Position numbers and translations under genes: made by a program. Shown here piece after piece: positions 48,226 through 57,362 of a stretch of DNA of 64,000 nucleotides (its first letter is position 1; each line of letters opens with the position of its first letter). Where the stretch lies: the NCBI GenBank assembly GCA_020852815.1, contig JADZAN010000024.1:186001-250000 (forward strand). Direction: 5' to 3'. Source of the DNA: Gemmatimonadaceae bacterium. GTDB lineage: Bacteria; Gemmatimonadota; Gemmatimonadetes; Gemmatimonadales; Gemmatimonadaceae. The notes beneath the pieces are model-generated. The model was not told where the DNA came from. It saw only the letters and a list, made by a program, of their open reading frames with translations, and did no database searches.

Positions 48226-48901
48226 AGTCGTACGAAGTCGGTCGATACTTCGACAATACGTAGGCATCGCGATCGCATGCGGGATCGCGCTGCTGCTGCC
48301 CTGCCGGTCGGTCTTCGCGCAGGCGGACTCGTTACGCGGACGACTCGCCGGGTTTGCAACCGGGCCCAGCTTCTTCTACGGCGCCGAAGGCAATACTATC
48401 GGCGTGCACCTGCAGGGCAGCCTGATGCTGCGCATCAAACGCTCCCAGACGTGGATTCGCACGGACGTGTCGTCGCACCTCTTTGGCGCTCAACGCCTCT
48501 ATCCCTGTCTTCTCGTGATTCAAGGCGATTGCTACTCAACGTCGAGCCGTGCTGTCTTCGGCACCAGCCTGGGTATCGAGCGTGCGTTCGGCCGAGGAGG
48601 CGATAGCGGTGTCCACCGGTACTATGGAACGCTCGGACTCACTGCACTCGTGTCGGCTCGCGTCGCCGAACGCTACGCCGCGTGCAACCCTGGAAGCCTA
48701 TGTCCGGACGAGGCACTAACACATGATATCACCAACGTGGACGTCGGCGCAGTCGTCGGTGTTGGGCAGACGTGGAAAGCCGGTTCGAGAGTGTTCTTCA
48801 TCGAATCGCGCTTGTATCAGCCGTTCCTGCAGAAGAAGAACGACGCAGATCCGTACACGAGTTTCCGTGTAATGCCTCTCACATTCGGGGTTCGCTTCTG
48901 A
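48188..48901 (+). CDS. Probable outer-membrane beta-barrel protein
   Basis: A 237-residue protein with a signal peptide after a basic stretch (VGIAIACGIALLLPCRSV, then FAQA). Alternating beta segments follow (RLAGFATGPSFFYGAEG, GVHLQGSLMLRIKRSQTWIR, YYGTLGLTALVSARVAERY, VGAVVGVGQTWKAGSRVFF) and the protein ends in Phe (LTFGVRF), as outer-membrane proteins do. The ATG at 48188 lies inside the lipoprotein gene, so the two genes overlap by 38 bp and are probably co-expressed. No family recognised. Lower GC than the flanks. Confidence 0.72.
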   Translation: MDARCSSRKVPTRVVRSRSILRQYVGIAIACGIALLLPCRSVFAQADSLRGRLAGFATGPSFFYGAEGNTIGVHLQGSLMLRIKRSQTWIRTDVSSHLFGAQRLYPCLLVIQGDCYSTSSRAVFGTSLGIERAFGRGGDSGVHRYYGTLGLTALVSARVAERYAACNPGSLCPDEALTHDITNVDVGAVVGVGQTWKAGSRVFFIESRLYQPFLQKKNDADPYTSFRVMPLTFGVRF

Positions 48902-49118
48902 CGCAAGTCAACGGCCAGTGCGCGAGGGTGCCCACGGGATCGGTACCCGCGCGCACCGGTCGGGAAGTGGGAGGTGATGTCGGAGTGTACGGGAGTTGAT
49001 GGAGTCTGGCGTACCACGCCCTCGCGGCGCCACGATTGACGGTGGGCGTGCGTAGCACGGGCGTGAGGCCCGCGCCTCGCACGCCCCCTTCGACTTCCCC
49101 CACTCGGAGCATCCCATC

Positions 49119-51395
49119 GTGAGTGTGCTGCTGCGCGCGTCGCTCGCCGCGCTGGTCGTCCTCGCTCCCCTTCCGCACGCCGCCACGGCGCAGGGAAGGC
49201 GCGAGCCAACCGCCCCGGAATTGCGGCTGCCGGGGATGCGCCTCCGCTTCTCGGCCGCCGACGGTCACGTCGAGTCGCTCACCGACGGCGCGGGACGCAC
49301 GCTGGCCGGGAGCGCCGCCGATTCCATCGGGCTCTGGCGCGTGCAGCTGTCGCCGGGGAGCACGCCGGCATCGATCCGCGCCGCCGAGGCGGCACGCTTC
49401 CGCTGGACACGCCTCGCGCGGGGTGGTGTGCAGCTCACCTGGGAAGGTTTCGCCGGGAGTGCGTCGCGCCTGCGCGTGGTGGCCACGGTGCGGCCGCGCG
49501 CCGACACGACGACCGCTTGGCACATCGCCCTCGAGGGGATGACTGGGCTCGCGGTGGAAACGGTGCACTTCCCGCGCCTCACGGGGATCGCCTCGTTAGG
49601 CTCGGCGGAGGAGCTGGCCGTTCCCCAGTGGATGGGACAGCGCACGCGCGAGCCGCGGCGCCTGCTGGCCGGCGCCGATGGGCGCGGACGCCGGCTGGAG
49701 TGGACCTATCCGGGGCAGCTCTCCATCCAGGCGCTCTCGCTCACCGCGCCAGGGCGCGGCGGGCTCTATCTCGCCGCCGACGATACGCTCGCCTATCGCA
49801 AGCTCTTTGCCCTCTGGGGCACCGGCGATGGGTCGGCCGGCTACGAAGTGATCCACGCGCTGTCCGATCCCGGCAAGAACGCTCGTTATGCACCCGCCTA
49901 CTCGGCGATCGTCGGCGTGATCGATGGCGACTGGTTCAGCGCCGTGGAGCGCTACCGCCGATGGGGGACGCGCCAGTACTGGGCACGCACCTCCCGCTTT
50001 GCCACGCGACAATCGCCAAAGTGGGTCTACGATACCGGGATCTGGGTGTGGAACCGCGGGCGATCGAACGTCGTTCTCGAGCCGGCGGCACAGCTGCAAG
50101 CCGACGCCAGGCTCCCAGTGAGCGTCTTCTGGCACTGGTGGCACGGCGGGCCGTATGACACGTCGTTCCCCGACTACCTCCCGCCGCGCGAGGGGGCAGA
50201 GGCGTTCACGCAGGCGGTGGCCAGGGCGCACGACGCCGGGCTGCACGCCATCGTGTACATGAACCAGCGGCTCTGGTGCGTCGAGACGCCGAGCTGGACA
50301 AAGGAGAACGCCGAGCGCTTTGCCGTGCGCGAACGCGACGGGACGGTGAGGAAGGAGACGTACAACGTCTTCGACCCCATTCCTTGCGCGCCGATGGACG
50401 TCTCGACGCGGTTCTGGCGCGACAAGTACGCGGGAATCGCCGACACCGTCATCCATCAATACAAGCTCGACGGGATCTACATGGACCAGGCGGTGCTGAG
50501 CCTTGCCTGCTGGAGCCCCGATCACGGGCACCCCGTGGGGGGCGGTCACTACTGGATGGACGGCTTCCGCGCGCTGGCCAAGGACCTGCGCCGCCGCGCG
50601 GGGACGCTGCCGACGGGTTACGCGGGGGAGGGTGGGGGAGAGAGCTGGCTCCCCGACCTCGACGCCTTCCTCACGCTGCAGGTGAGCCAGGAGCGCTACA
50701 TCGACCCCGCAAGCGGGTGGGAGCCACTCCCCATCTTCCAGGCGGCCTACCATCCGTATGCCGTCACGTACGGGACGTATGGCTCGCTCACCTGGCCGCC
50801 GTACGATGACCTGTGGCCCGACTCGACGCGTCCCGCGAACGCGATGACGCTCCTCGACACAAAGTACCGGCAGCAGTACCTGCTGGAGCAGGCGCGCATG
50901 TTCGTGTGGGGAATGCAGCCGACTATTGCCAACTTCCTCCCCGAGCAGCTGACGGCGCGTCGCGCGGAGATTGACTACCTGGAGCGCCTGGCGCGGTTGC
51001 GCTACGGCTTCCGCCACTGGTTCCAGGAAGGGACGATGCTGCGCGCGCCGGCGCTGCGCGTGGACTCGGCCAACGTGCTGATGTCGCGCGTGTCGATCTA
51101 CGCGGCGCGGCGTGGCGGGGCGACGGAAGCGGTGACGCGCGCGCCGCTGGTGCTGGGCGGGGCGTGGCGGGCCAAGGACGGGCGGGTGGCGTTCGCGCTG
51201 GCGAGCATTGCCGACCAACCCACGGAGGTCGAGCTGCGTCTCGACCCGCGCGCGTACGGGCTGCGCGCCGGCGCGCGCCTGGTGCGCTATGAGGAAGGTG
51301 ACGCGCGCACGGTGATCGGGACGGTAGAGAGCGGGGCCAGCACGCTGCGGCTGACGGTCCCGGCGTTGCGGGGGATCGTGGTGCGCGTGGAGTAG
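49119..51395 (+). CDS. Exported DUF6259-type glycoside-hydrolase-like protein
   Basis: A 758-residue protein starting at a GTG (49119) with a Sec signal ending in ATAQ. An N-terminal beta-sandwich (residues ~30-280) is followed by a barrel-like part: PVSVFWHWWHGGPYDTSFP, AHDAGLHAIVYMNQRLWC, HQYKLDGIYMDQAVLSLACW with a candidate catalytic Asp, and a C-terminal beta-domain. The order fits DUF6259, which resembles retaining alpha-glycosidases of the GH36/GH97 clan but has no confirmed activity to my knowledge. A single gene upstream of the esterase cluster. Confidence 0.8.
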   Translation: MSVLLRASLAALVVLAPLPHAATAQGRREPTAPELRLPGMRLRFSAADGHVESLTDGAGRTLAGSAADSIGLWRVQLSPGSTPASIRAAEAARFRWTRLARGGVQLTWEGFAGSASRLRVVATVRPRADTTTAWHIALEGMTGLAVETVHFPRLTGIASLGSAEELAVPQWMGQRTREPRRLLAGADGRGRRLEWTYPGQLSIQALSLTAPGRGGLYLAADDTLAYRKLFALWGTGDGSAGYEVIHALSDPGKNARYAPAYSAIVGVIDGDWFSAVERYRRWGTRQYWARTSRFATRQSPKWVYDTGIWVWNRGRSNVVLEPAAQLQADARLPVSVFWHWWHGGPYDTSFPDYLPPREGAEAFTQAVARAHDAGLHAIVYMNQRLWCVETPSWTKENAERFAVRERDGTVRKETYNVFDPIPCAPMDVSTRFWRDKYAGIADTVIHQYKLDGIYMDQAVLSLACWSPDHGHPVGGGHYWMDGFRALAKDLRRRAGTLPTGYAGEGGGESWLPDLDAFLTLQVSQERYIDPASGWEPLPIFQAAYHPYAVTYGTYGSLTWPPYDDLWPDSTRPANAMTLLDTKYRQQYLLEQARMFVWGMQPTIANFLPEQLTARRAEIDYLERLARLRYGFRHWFQEGTMLRAPALRVDSANVLMSRVSIYAARRGGATEAVTRAPLVLGGAWRAKDGRVAFALASIADQPTEVELRLDPRAYGLRAGARLVRYEEGDARTVIGTVESGASTLRLTVPALRGIVVRVE

Positions 51396-51522
51396 CACCC
51401 TGGAGGTGCGAGACAGGGGGGGAATGGCGGAGCGAAGTGATCATCGGCCGCCCTTCCCCCCTTTCGCACGATGTCCCAGTTTGCGGCATCCGGACCCGCG
51501 CGGGCGTCATCTCCATGGCCGC

Positions 51523-52401
51523 ATGTACGTGAGCACCCAGTACCTCCGCAAATGGTCATCCCGACGCCGGACTCCCCCCGGCTCGCTGGAGGTCATCCCC
51601 GACGTCTATTCCCCCGAGCTGGGGAACCGGCGCGACATCCTCGTCTACCTCCCCCGCAGCTACCACCGCACCGAGCAGCCGTATCCCGTCATCTACATGC
51701 ACGACGGGCAGAACCTCTTCGACCCGGCCACGTCGTTCGCCGGTGAATGGGGGGTGGATACGGCAATGGCGCACGCGCCGCATCGCGGTCGCCGGGCCAT
51801 CGTGGTCGGGATCCCGAACATGGGGGTCGATCGTTTGCGCGAGTACTCCCCCTTTGTCGACGCGCGCGCCGGCGGGGGCGGGGGCGACGCCTACGTCGAC
51901 TTCATGCTGCGCACGGTGAAGCCGATGATCGACGCGCAGTACCGGACATTCCCCGCTCGCGAAGGGACGGGGATCGCCGGTTCGTCGATGGGGGGGCTCA
52001 TCTCGCTGTACGCCTTCTTCCGTCACCCGCACGCATTCGGTTTCGCGGGGATCATGTCGCCGGCGCTCTGGTTCGCCGAGCGCGCGGTCTTTCCCTATGT
52101 TCGCTCGGCGCCGTTCGTGGAGGGGCGACTGTACCTGGACGTTGGCATGCGCGAGGGAGAGGGGACCTTGCATAACGCGCGCGAGATGCGCGACATCCTG
52201 CAGGAGAAGGGCTACCGGATGGGAGAGACGTTGTCGTGGGTCGAGGACGAGGAGGGGATGCACAACGAGCAGGCGTGGGGGCGGCGGCTGCAACACGCGC
52301 TTCCCTTCATGCTGCACGATGCGTCCCACGCGGCGGGGCACCCGCAGCACGGGCTGGATGAGCACGACCACTGGCCGGAAGGGCACGAGGGCGCCGCATG
52401 A
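51523..52401 (+). CDS. Alpha/beta-hydrolase-fold esterase (PF00756 type), first cluster gene
   Basis: A 292-residue protein. The core shows VLVYLPRSYHRTEQPYPVIY, MHDGQNLFDPATSF, VVGIPNMGVDRLREYSPF, and the nucleophile elbow GIAGSSMGGLISLYAFF with Ser. A His-rich C-terminal tail (HAAGHPQHGLDEHDHW) is odd and may bind metal. Relatives are esterase D/Fes-like enzymes and siderophore esterases (IroE). The start is the ATG at 51523. The next esterase overlaps its stop by 4 bp, and the ATP-grasp and ligase genes follow in the same direction, so a release or tailoring step for their product is a reasonable guess. Confidence 0.87.
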   Translation: MYVSTQYLRKWSSRRRTPPGSLEVIPDVYSPELGNRRDILVYLPRSYHRTEQPYPVIYMHDGQNLFDPATSFAGEWGVDTAMAHAPHRGRRAIVVGIPNMGVDRLREYSPFVDARAGGGGGDAYVDFMLRTVKPMIDAQYRTFPAREGTGIAGSSMGGLISLYAFFRHPHAFGFAGIMSPALWFAERAVFPYVRSAPFVEGRLYLDVGMREGEGTLHNAREMRDILQEKGYRMGETLSWVEDEEGMHNEQAWGRRLQHALPFMLHDASHAAGHPQHGLDEHDHWPEGHEGAA

Positions 52402-53129
52402 GCACGCGCGTCCACGGTCACCATCATGTCTGGTACTCGCCGGCGGTAGGGCGCCACATGCACGTGCGCTGGTTTGGCCACGGCGGGGCCCGCATCCTTG
52501 CCTTTCCAACGACCATGGGGGACCATAACGAGTGGCCCAACCGCTACATGCCGGATGTGCTGTACGAACCCATCCGGCGCGGCTGGTTCCAGCTCTGGTG
52601 CCTCGACAGCAACCACAACGCGAGCTGGTACAACAAGGCGGTGCATCCGGGGGAGCGGGCCTGGCGTCACCTGGCCTACGATCGCTACCTCACCGACGAG
52701 CTGCTCCCGTTCACCGAGCACGTGAACAACCACGGCTACGTGATTGCGACTGGCGCGTCGTTCGGTGCATTTCTCGCGATGTCGTTCGGGTTGCGGCACC
52801 CCACGCGCGTGCACCGCATCCTGGGAATGAGCGGGATGTACGACATTCGCGGGATGACGCAGGATTACTCGGACGGGAACGTGTACGCCTGCAACCCGTT
52901 CGAGTTCATACCCAACGAGTGGGAGCAGTGGCGGCTGGAGGCGATGCGGCGGCAGGACATCATCATGGCGATTGGCCGCACCGACCCGCACTTTCACCAG
53001 AACCAGGCGTTCTCGGCGTCGCTGCTGCACAAGGGCATCGGCAACGCCCTGCGCGAATGGGATGGTTTCGCCCACGACTGGCCGGTGTGGGAGCAGATGA
53101 TCCAGCGGTACGTGGGGGGGCATGACTAG
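52398..53129 (+). CDS. Second esterase (PF00756 type), overlapping
   Basis: A 243-residue alpha/beta-hydrolase-fold protein: VRWFGHGGARILAFPTTMGD, QLWCLDSNHNASWYNKAVHP, and the nucleophile elbow ATGASFGAFLAMSFG with Ser, then HRILGMSGMYDIRGMTQDYS. The C-terminus holds a His in FAHDWPVWEQM. Its ATG overlaps the first esterase stop (ATGA). The two are distant paralogues, suggesting sequential or complementary roles. Confidence 0.87.
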   Translation: MSTRVHGHHHVWYSPAVGRHMHVRWFGHGGARILAFPTTMGDHNEWPNRYMPDVLYEPIRRGWFQLWCLDSNHNASWYNKAVHPGERAWRHLAYDRYLTDELLPFTEHVNNHGYVIATGASFGAFLAMSFGLRHPTRVHRILGMSGMYDIRGMTQDYSDGNVYACNPFEFIPNEWEQWRLEAMRRQDIIMAIGRTDPHFHQNQAFSASLLHKGIGNALREWDGFAHDWPVWEQMIQRYVGGHD

Positions 53130-53136
53130 GCCTTGT

Positions 53137-53271
53137 CGAGAAGACGAAAAGACGAGAAGACGAGAAGACGAGGACGGGCGCGTTGGAGCGCGGCCGGTGT
53201 CTCGTGCCCCCTTCTCATCGCGGCTGTCGTCACTCGTCTTTCCGTCCTCTGGTCCCCAGCCTTCGCTGGGG
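53137..53271. repeat. GACGAG/AAGACGAG run and CCCCAGC hairpin
   Basis: GAGAAGACGAAAAGACGAGA and further AGAAGACGAG units lie at 53138-53171. At 53254-53271 there is a perfect 7-bp hairpin (CCCCAGC, loop CTTC, GCTGGGG). The same words recur in inverted order on the other side of the ATP-grasp gene (54247-54352). The interval fills the gap between the esterase and ATP-grasp genes. Confidence 0.8.
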
Positions 53272-53309
53272 TAGGCTTCTCGTCCTCTAGCCCCAAGGAG
53301 CTACGCGCC

Positions 53310-54245
53310 ATGGCGAAGAAAGTCGGATTGGTCGTCGGTCGTGAATGGAGCTGGCCTCCCGCCTTCATCGAGGAGGTCAACAAGCGCGATGCCGGCGTGG
53401 TGGCCGAGTTCGCGACGCTTGGGGGCGACCACCATGATGGCCCGGTGCCGTACGATGTCCTCATCGACCGCATCTCGCACGAGGTGCCGATGTACCGCTC
53501 GTACCTCAAGAAGGCGGTGCTCGAGGGGCGCACGGTCATCAACAATCCGTTCATGTGGTCGGCGGACGACAAGTTCTTTGGCGCGGCGCTGGCCACCAAG
53601 GTTGGCGTTGCGTCGCCCAGGACGGTCCTCCTGCCTAACAAGGACTACGTCCCCGGGATCGTCCCCAGCGAGTCGCTGCGCAACCTCAGGTTCCCGCTCG
53701 ACTGGGAGGCGCTGGCCCGCTACATCGGGATGCCGTGCATCCTCAAGGACGCGCACGGCGGTGGGTGGAAGGAGGTCTACGTCTGCCACTCGGTGCAGGA
53801 GCTGATCCAGAACTACAACTCGTCGGGGCTCCTCACGATGATCGTGCAGGAGTTCATCGAGTGGGACCAGTTCGTGCGCTGCCTGTGCCTGGGGCAGGAC
53901 GAGGTGCTCCCGATGCACTACGACCCCAAGGCGCGCAAGTACATCGTGGAGGACAACTACCTCACGCCGGCCATGCGCGATCGCATCGTCAAGGACTCGC
54001 GCACGCTCTGCTCGGCGTTAGGCTACGACATGAACTCGCTGGAGTTTGCCGTGAAGGACGGCGTTCCGTACGCGATCGACTTCATGAACTGCGCGCCGGA
54101 CATGGACATCTATTCGCTCACGCCGACGTATTTCGACTGGGTGGTGAAGGGGATGGCCGACCTGGCGATCAAGCTGGCGATCAACCCGCGGCGCACCGCG
54201 GTGGAGGCGAAGTGGAGTGCGCTGTTCACGGCGTCACGGCCATAG
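53310..54245 (+). CDS. ATP-grasp-fold ligase
   Basis: A 311-residue protein with AAGGAG nine bases before its ATG. ATP-grasp landmarks: Lys and Gly-rich loop in MPCILKDAHGGGWKEVYVCH, the acidic hinge VQEFIEWDQFVRCLCLG, and the metal-binding end LEFAVKDGVPYAIDFMNCAP. The N-terminal part (KKVGLVVGREWSWPPAFIEE) is of RimK/preATP-grasp type. Such enzymes join a carboxylate to an amine using ATP. No sequence feature names the substrates. It is third in the co-directional cluster of esterases and amide-bond ligases. Confidence 0.85.
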   Translation: MAKKVGLVVGREWSWPPAFIEEVNKRDAGVVAEFATLGGDHHDGPVPYDVLIDRISHEVPMYRSYLKKAVLEGRTVINNPFMWSADDKFFGAALATKVGVASPRTVLLPNKDYVPGIVPSESLRNLRFPLDWEALARYIGMPCILKDAHGGGWKEVYVCHSVQELIQNYNSSGLLTMIVQEFIEWDQFVRCLCLGQDEVLPMHYDPKARKYIVEDNYLTPAMRDRIVKDSRTLCSALGYDMNSLEFAVKDGVPYAIDFMNCAPDMDIYSLTPTYFDWVVKGMADLAIKLAINPRRTAVEAKWSALFTASRP

Positions 54246-55719
54246 GGGCAGAAGACGAGAAGACGAGAGGACGAGAGGACGAGAGGACGAGAGGACGAGA
54301 GGACGAGAGGACGAGAGGCCTGCCCTAGCGAAGGCTGGGGACGAGTGGACGTCAACGGTTGAGGGGCACATTCTTTCCGACCTTATTCACCGCTACCACG
54401 AACTCCTCACCCCCGAGATCGCCGAGGAGACGCACGCGCATATCGAGGCGGCGCTGACGCGGCGCGGGTTGGTGTTCGGGGGGCGAGCGTTGTGCACGGT
54501 GTTGCGCCCGCGACTGTCCACGCCGCGCGAGGTGGCGTCGTTGCAGGCGCGCATTCGCCCGCTGATGCGCGCCTTCAAGCGCGCGTATGGGCGCGCCATG
54601 GCCGACCGTGCGTTCCGCGACCAGTTCGGGCTGCTCGACTGGGAGGAGACGCTCCTGGCCGATGCGCCGGGCTATGACTGGCCGTCGCCGACGTCGCGCC
54701 TCGACTTCTTCTATGTCGCCGGCACGGGACAGTTGGGGCTGACGGAGTACAACGCGGAGACGCCGGCCGGGGCGGCGTACGACGATGCGCTGGCCGAGGT
54801 GTTCATGGATGCGCCGGCGGTGCGCGAGTTCGCGCGTCACTACGACATCATGACAATGCCGGCGGTGCCGGGCGTGGTGGGGGCGATCCTTGCCGCGTGG
54901 CATGAGTGGGCGGGGACACGGCGCCGGCCGCGCATCGCGATCCTCGACTGGGACGACGTTCCCACGCGCACCGAGTTCGAGCTGTATCGCCAGCACTTCG
55001 CCACGTTAGGCATCGAGGCGGTGATCGAGGACCCGCGCCGCTGCGAGTATCGCGACGGGGCGTTGTGGGTGGCGGGCAAGCCGGCGGAGCTGATCTACAA
55101 GCGCGTCCTCATCAGCGAGTTGATCGAGACCTGCGGGCTCGAGCACGACGTGGTGCGCGCGGTGCGGGAGCGCGCCGTCTGCCTCGTCGATGGCTTCCGC
55201 TGCAAGATCCTCCACAAGAAGGCGTCGCTCGCCGTCCTGTCCGACGAGGCCAACGCCGAGTGGTTCTCCCCCGACGAGCTGGAGGCGATCCACGACTGCA
55301 TCCCGTGGACGCGCGTCGTGCGCGAGCGCCGCACCACCCACCGCGGCGAGTCGATCGACCTGGTGCCGTGGATGGTGGCGAACCGGGATCGCCTTGTCCT
55401 CAAGCCTAACGACGAGTATGGCGGGAAGGGGATCACGCTGGGGTGGACGGTGAACGGAACCGAATGGGAGGCGGCCATCGCCGAGGCGCTCGCGCAGCCG
55501 TTCATCGTGCAGGAAAAGGTCGCTATCCCGAGCGAGCCCTATCCCAGTTGGGTCGACGGCCGCATCCATGTCCTCGACCGCATGCTCGACACCGCGCCGT
55601 TTGTCTCGCACGGCGACCACATGGAGGGTTTGCTGACGCGCCTGTCGACCGCTGCGCTGCTCAACGTGACGGCCGGCGGCGGGAGCACCGTTCCCACGCT
55701 CGTCGTGCAACCCAAGTGA
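54217..55719 (+). CDS. Circularly permuted ATP-grasp ligase (glutathionylspermidine-synthase-like)
   Basis: About 450 residues from residue ~52 on form the recognisable body: TPEIAEETHAHIEAALTRRG, ALCTVLRPRLSTP, LGLTEYNAETPAGAAYDDAL, IYKRVLISELIETCGLEH, FRCKILHKKASLAVLSDEAN, and LKPNDEYGGKGITLGW (nucleotide site). This is the type-2 ATP-grasp family related to glutathionylspermidine synthases. The only canonical in-frame start upstream of the body is the GTG at 54217. From it, translation must cross an octamer array (54263-54318) and the product would begin with a basic repeat peptide. A rare ATT at 54370 is the alternative. The true start is unsettled. Confidence 0.78.
   Translation: MRCSRRHGHRGRRREDERTRGREDERTRGREDERPALAKAGDEWTSTVEGHILSDLIHRYHELLTPEIAEETHAHIEAALTRRGLVFGGRALCTVLRPRLSTPREVASLQARIRPLMRAFKRAYGRAMADRAFRDQFGLLDWEETLLADAPGYDWPSPTSRLDFFYVAGTGQLGLTEYNAETPAGAAYDDALAEVFMDAPAVREFARHYDIMTMPAVPGVVGAILAAWHEWAGTRRRPRIAILDWDDVPTRTEFELYRQHFATLGIEAVIEDPRRCEYRDGALWVAGKPAELIYKRVLISELIETCGLEHDVVRAVRERAVCLVDGFRCKILHKKASLAVLSDEANAEWFSPDELEAIHDCIPWTRVVRERRTTHRGESIDLVPWMVANRDRLVLKPNDEYGGKGITLGWTVNGTEWEAAIAEALAQPFIVQEKVAIPSEPYPSWVDGRIHVLDRMLDTAPFVSHGDHMEGLLTRLSTAALLNVTAGGGSTVPTLVVQPK
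54263..54318 (+). repeat. Octamer tandem repeat ACGAGAGG, 7 copies
   Basis: Seven perfect 8-bp units, preceded by degenerate AAGACGAG words from about 54250. It lies inside the open frame of the type-2 ATP-grasp gene and 18 bp after the stop of the first ATP-grasp gene. Eight is not a multiple of three, so a change in copy number shifts the frame. Confidence 0.95.
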
Positions 55720-55809
55720 TAGCGTGCAGCGCGCCGCGTCGCCCCGAGTCCTGTCCGCCCTGGCTGAGCTGGGGCACCTGAGTTCCTTTCCCCGTCTCCC
55801 GTCCCCAGG

Positions 55810-56925
55810 ATGAAGCCCCCAAGCCTCACCATCGGCGTCGAAGAGGAGTACCAGATCATCGACCCCAAGACCAGGGCGCTGCAGTCGTACATCACGCAGA
55901 TCCTGGAGTCGGATCACCTCGTCCTCGGCCAGGTGAAGCCCGAGCTGCACCAGTCGATCGTCGAGGTCGGGACGACGGTCTGCAAGACCCCGCAGGAGGT
56001 GAAGGCGCAGCTCATCCAGCTGCGTGGCGGGGTGATGGAGCTCGCCGCCAAGCGCGGGCTCAAGATTGCAGCTGCCGGCACGCACCCGTTCTCGCACTGG
56101 GCCGAGCAGGAGATCACGCAGCTCGACCGCTACATCGGGACCAAGGAAGCGATGCAGCAGCTGGCGCAGCAGCTGCTGATTTTCGGGACGCACGTGCACG
56201 TGGGGATCGAGGATCGCGACTTCCTCATCGAGGCCTGCAACGCCTCACGGTACTTCCTCCCGCACATCCTCTGCCTGTCGACGTCGTCGCCGTTCTGGAT
56301 CGGGCGCAAGACGGGGCTCAAATCGTACCGCAGCGCCGTCTTCCGCGCCTTCCCGCGTACGGGGATCCCGCGCTACCTCCCGTCGTGGGCCGACTTCCAG
56401 AGTTACCTGGAGACGCTGGTCGAGACCAACTGCATCCCGAACGGTTCGAAGATCTGGTGGGACGTGCGCCCGCATCACCAGTTCCCCACGCTCGAGTTCC
56501 GCATCTGCGATGTCTGCACGCGCGTGGACGAGGCGGTGGCAATCGCCGCGATCCTGCAGGCGCTGGTCTTCAAGCTGTACAAGATGCGGCGCGATAATAC
56601 GACGTGGCGCCTGTACTCCTCGGAGCTGATCGACGAGAACAAGTGGCGCGCCGTCCGTTACGGGCTCGAGGGGAACCTCATCGACTTCGGGAAGAAGATC
56701 GAACTTCCGGCTGCAACGCTCATCCGCGAGATGATCGAGTGGTTCCTCGATGACGTGCTCGACGAACTCGGCAGCCGCAAGGAAGTCGAGTACGCCTTCA
56801 CCATCCTCGAAGGCGGCTCCAGCGCCGACCGGCAGATACGCACCTTCGAGGAGACCGGGGGGAACCTGCAGGCGGTCGTTGATCAGTTGATCCGGGAGAC
56901 GGAAGAGGGGGTCGTGGTGCCGTGA
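55810..56925 (+). CDS. YbdK/GCS2-family carboxylate-amine ligase
   Basis: A 371-residue protein of the glutamate-cysteine-ligase type-2 superfamily: LTIGVEEEYQIIDPKTRALQ (ATP/metal Glu residues), VKPELHQSIVEVGTTVCKTP, AAAGTHPFSHW, THVHVGIEDRDFLIEA, and WWDVRPHHQFPTLEFRICDV. These enzymes ligate a carboxylate to an amine, in E. coli YbdK with weak glutamate-cysteine activity. It is one of three different amide-bond-forming enzymes in this cluster. A short heptamer run (CCCGTCT, CCCGTCC) lies just before its ATG at 55791-55804. Confidence 0.92.
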   Translation: MKPPSLTIGVEEEYQIIDPKTRALQSYITQILESDHLVLGQVKPELHQSIVEVGTTVCKTPQEVKAQLIQLRGGVMELAAKRGLKIAAAGTHPFSHWAEQEITQLDRYIGTKEAMQQLAQQLLIFGTHVHVGIEDRDFLIEACNASRYFLPHILCLSTSSPFWIGRKTGLKSYRSAVFRAFPRTGIPRYLPSWADFQSYLETLVETNCIPNGSKIWWDVRPHHQFPTLEFRICDVCTRVDEAVAIAAILQALVFKLYKMRRDNTTWRLYSSELIDENKWRAVRYGLEGNLIDFGKKIELPAATLIREMIEWFLDDVLDELGSRKEVEYAFTILEGGSSADRQIRTFEETGGNLQAVVDQLIRETEEGVVVP

Positions 56926-57362
56926 GCGGCGGCCCGCGCGACCAATCACGACCAACACGGTTCGCGCCGCTGACCGCCCAGTTCGGTGACCAACGGCAAC
57001 TCACACGAGGTCAATGCATTAGCGCGCTCTCGTGAAGATGAGCTGCGATCGGGGCCGGGGGGCGCCGACACTCCCAGGGGAGAGTGAGCTGGCGGCGCAC
57101 TGGAAACGAGAACCCCGGCCGCTAGCTTGGGCGCGTGACCTGCACGTGACGGAGTCGTGTCGTCTCCGGGGTTCGGGGCGCGACACGGGATGGCGCAGGA
57201 CATATGGGGAAACGCCCGATCATCGGCGTGACCATGCAAAGCTTGCGGAGTTCGCTGGCGTTGCCAGGGATGCAAGGAGAGCAGGACATGCAGACGTCGA
57301 AGGGAGACCGGCCGTGGTCGGTCGCGCCCTTGCGTGAACACTTTGGACCGTCGGAGAGGCAC
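56926..57362. other. Gene-free 437 bp with remnant of a duplicated gene start
   Basis: Nothing is supported in the first 270 bp. At 57204-57229 there is an ATG followed by CGCCCGATCATCGGCGT, which recurs exactly at 57372-57388 in the start of the amidotransferase gene. The first copy is in frame with the gene, so an extended protein from 57204 is possible, but the intervening residues have no homology to the family. Confidence 0.6.

Noticed and set aside
54250-54352. Possible CRISPR array or leucine-zipper coding region
   Set aside because: Perfect 8-bp units without spacers; the basic repeat peptide it would encode has no known fold.
57032-57337. Open frame before the amidotransferase gene
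   Set aside because: Low-complexity Arg/Ala-rich translation with no ribosome binding site, in a different frame from the real gene.
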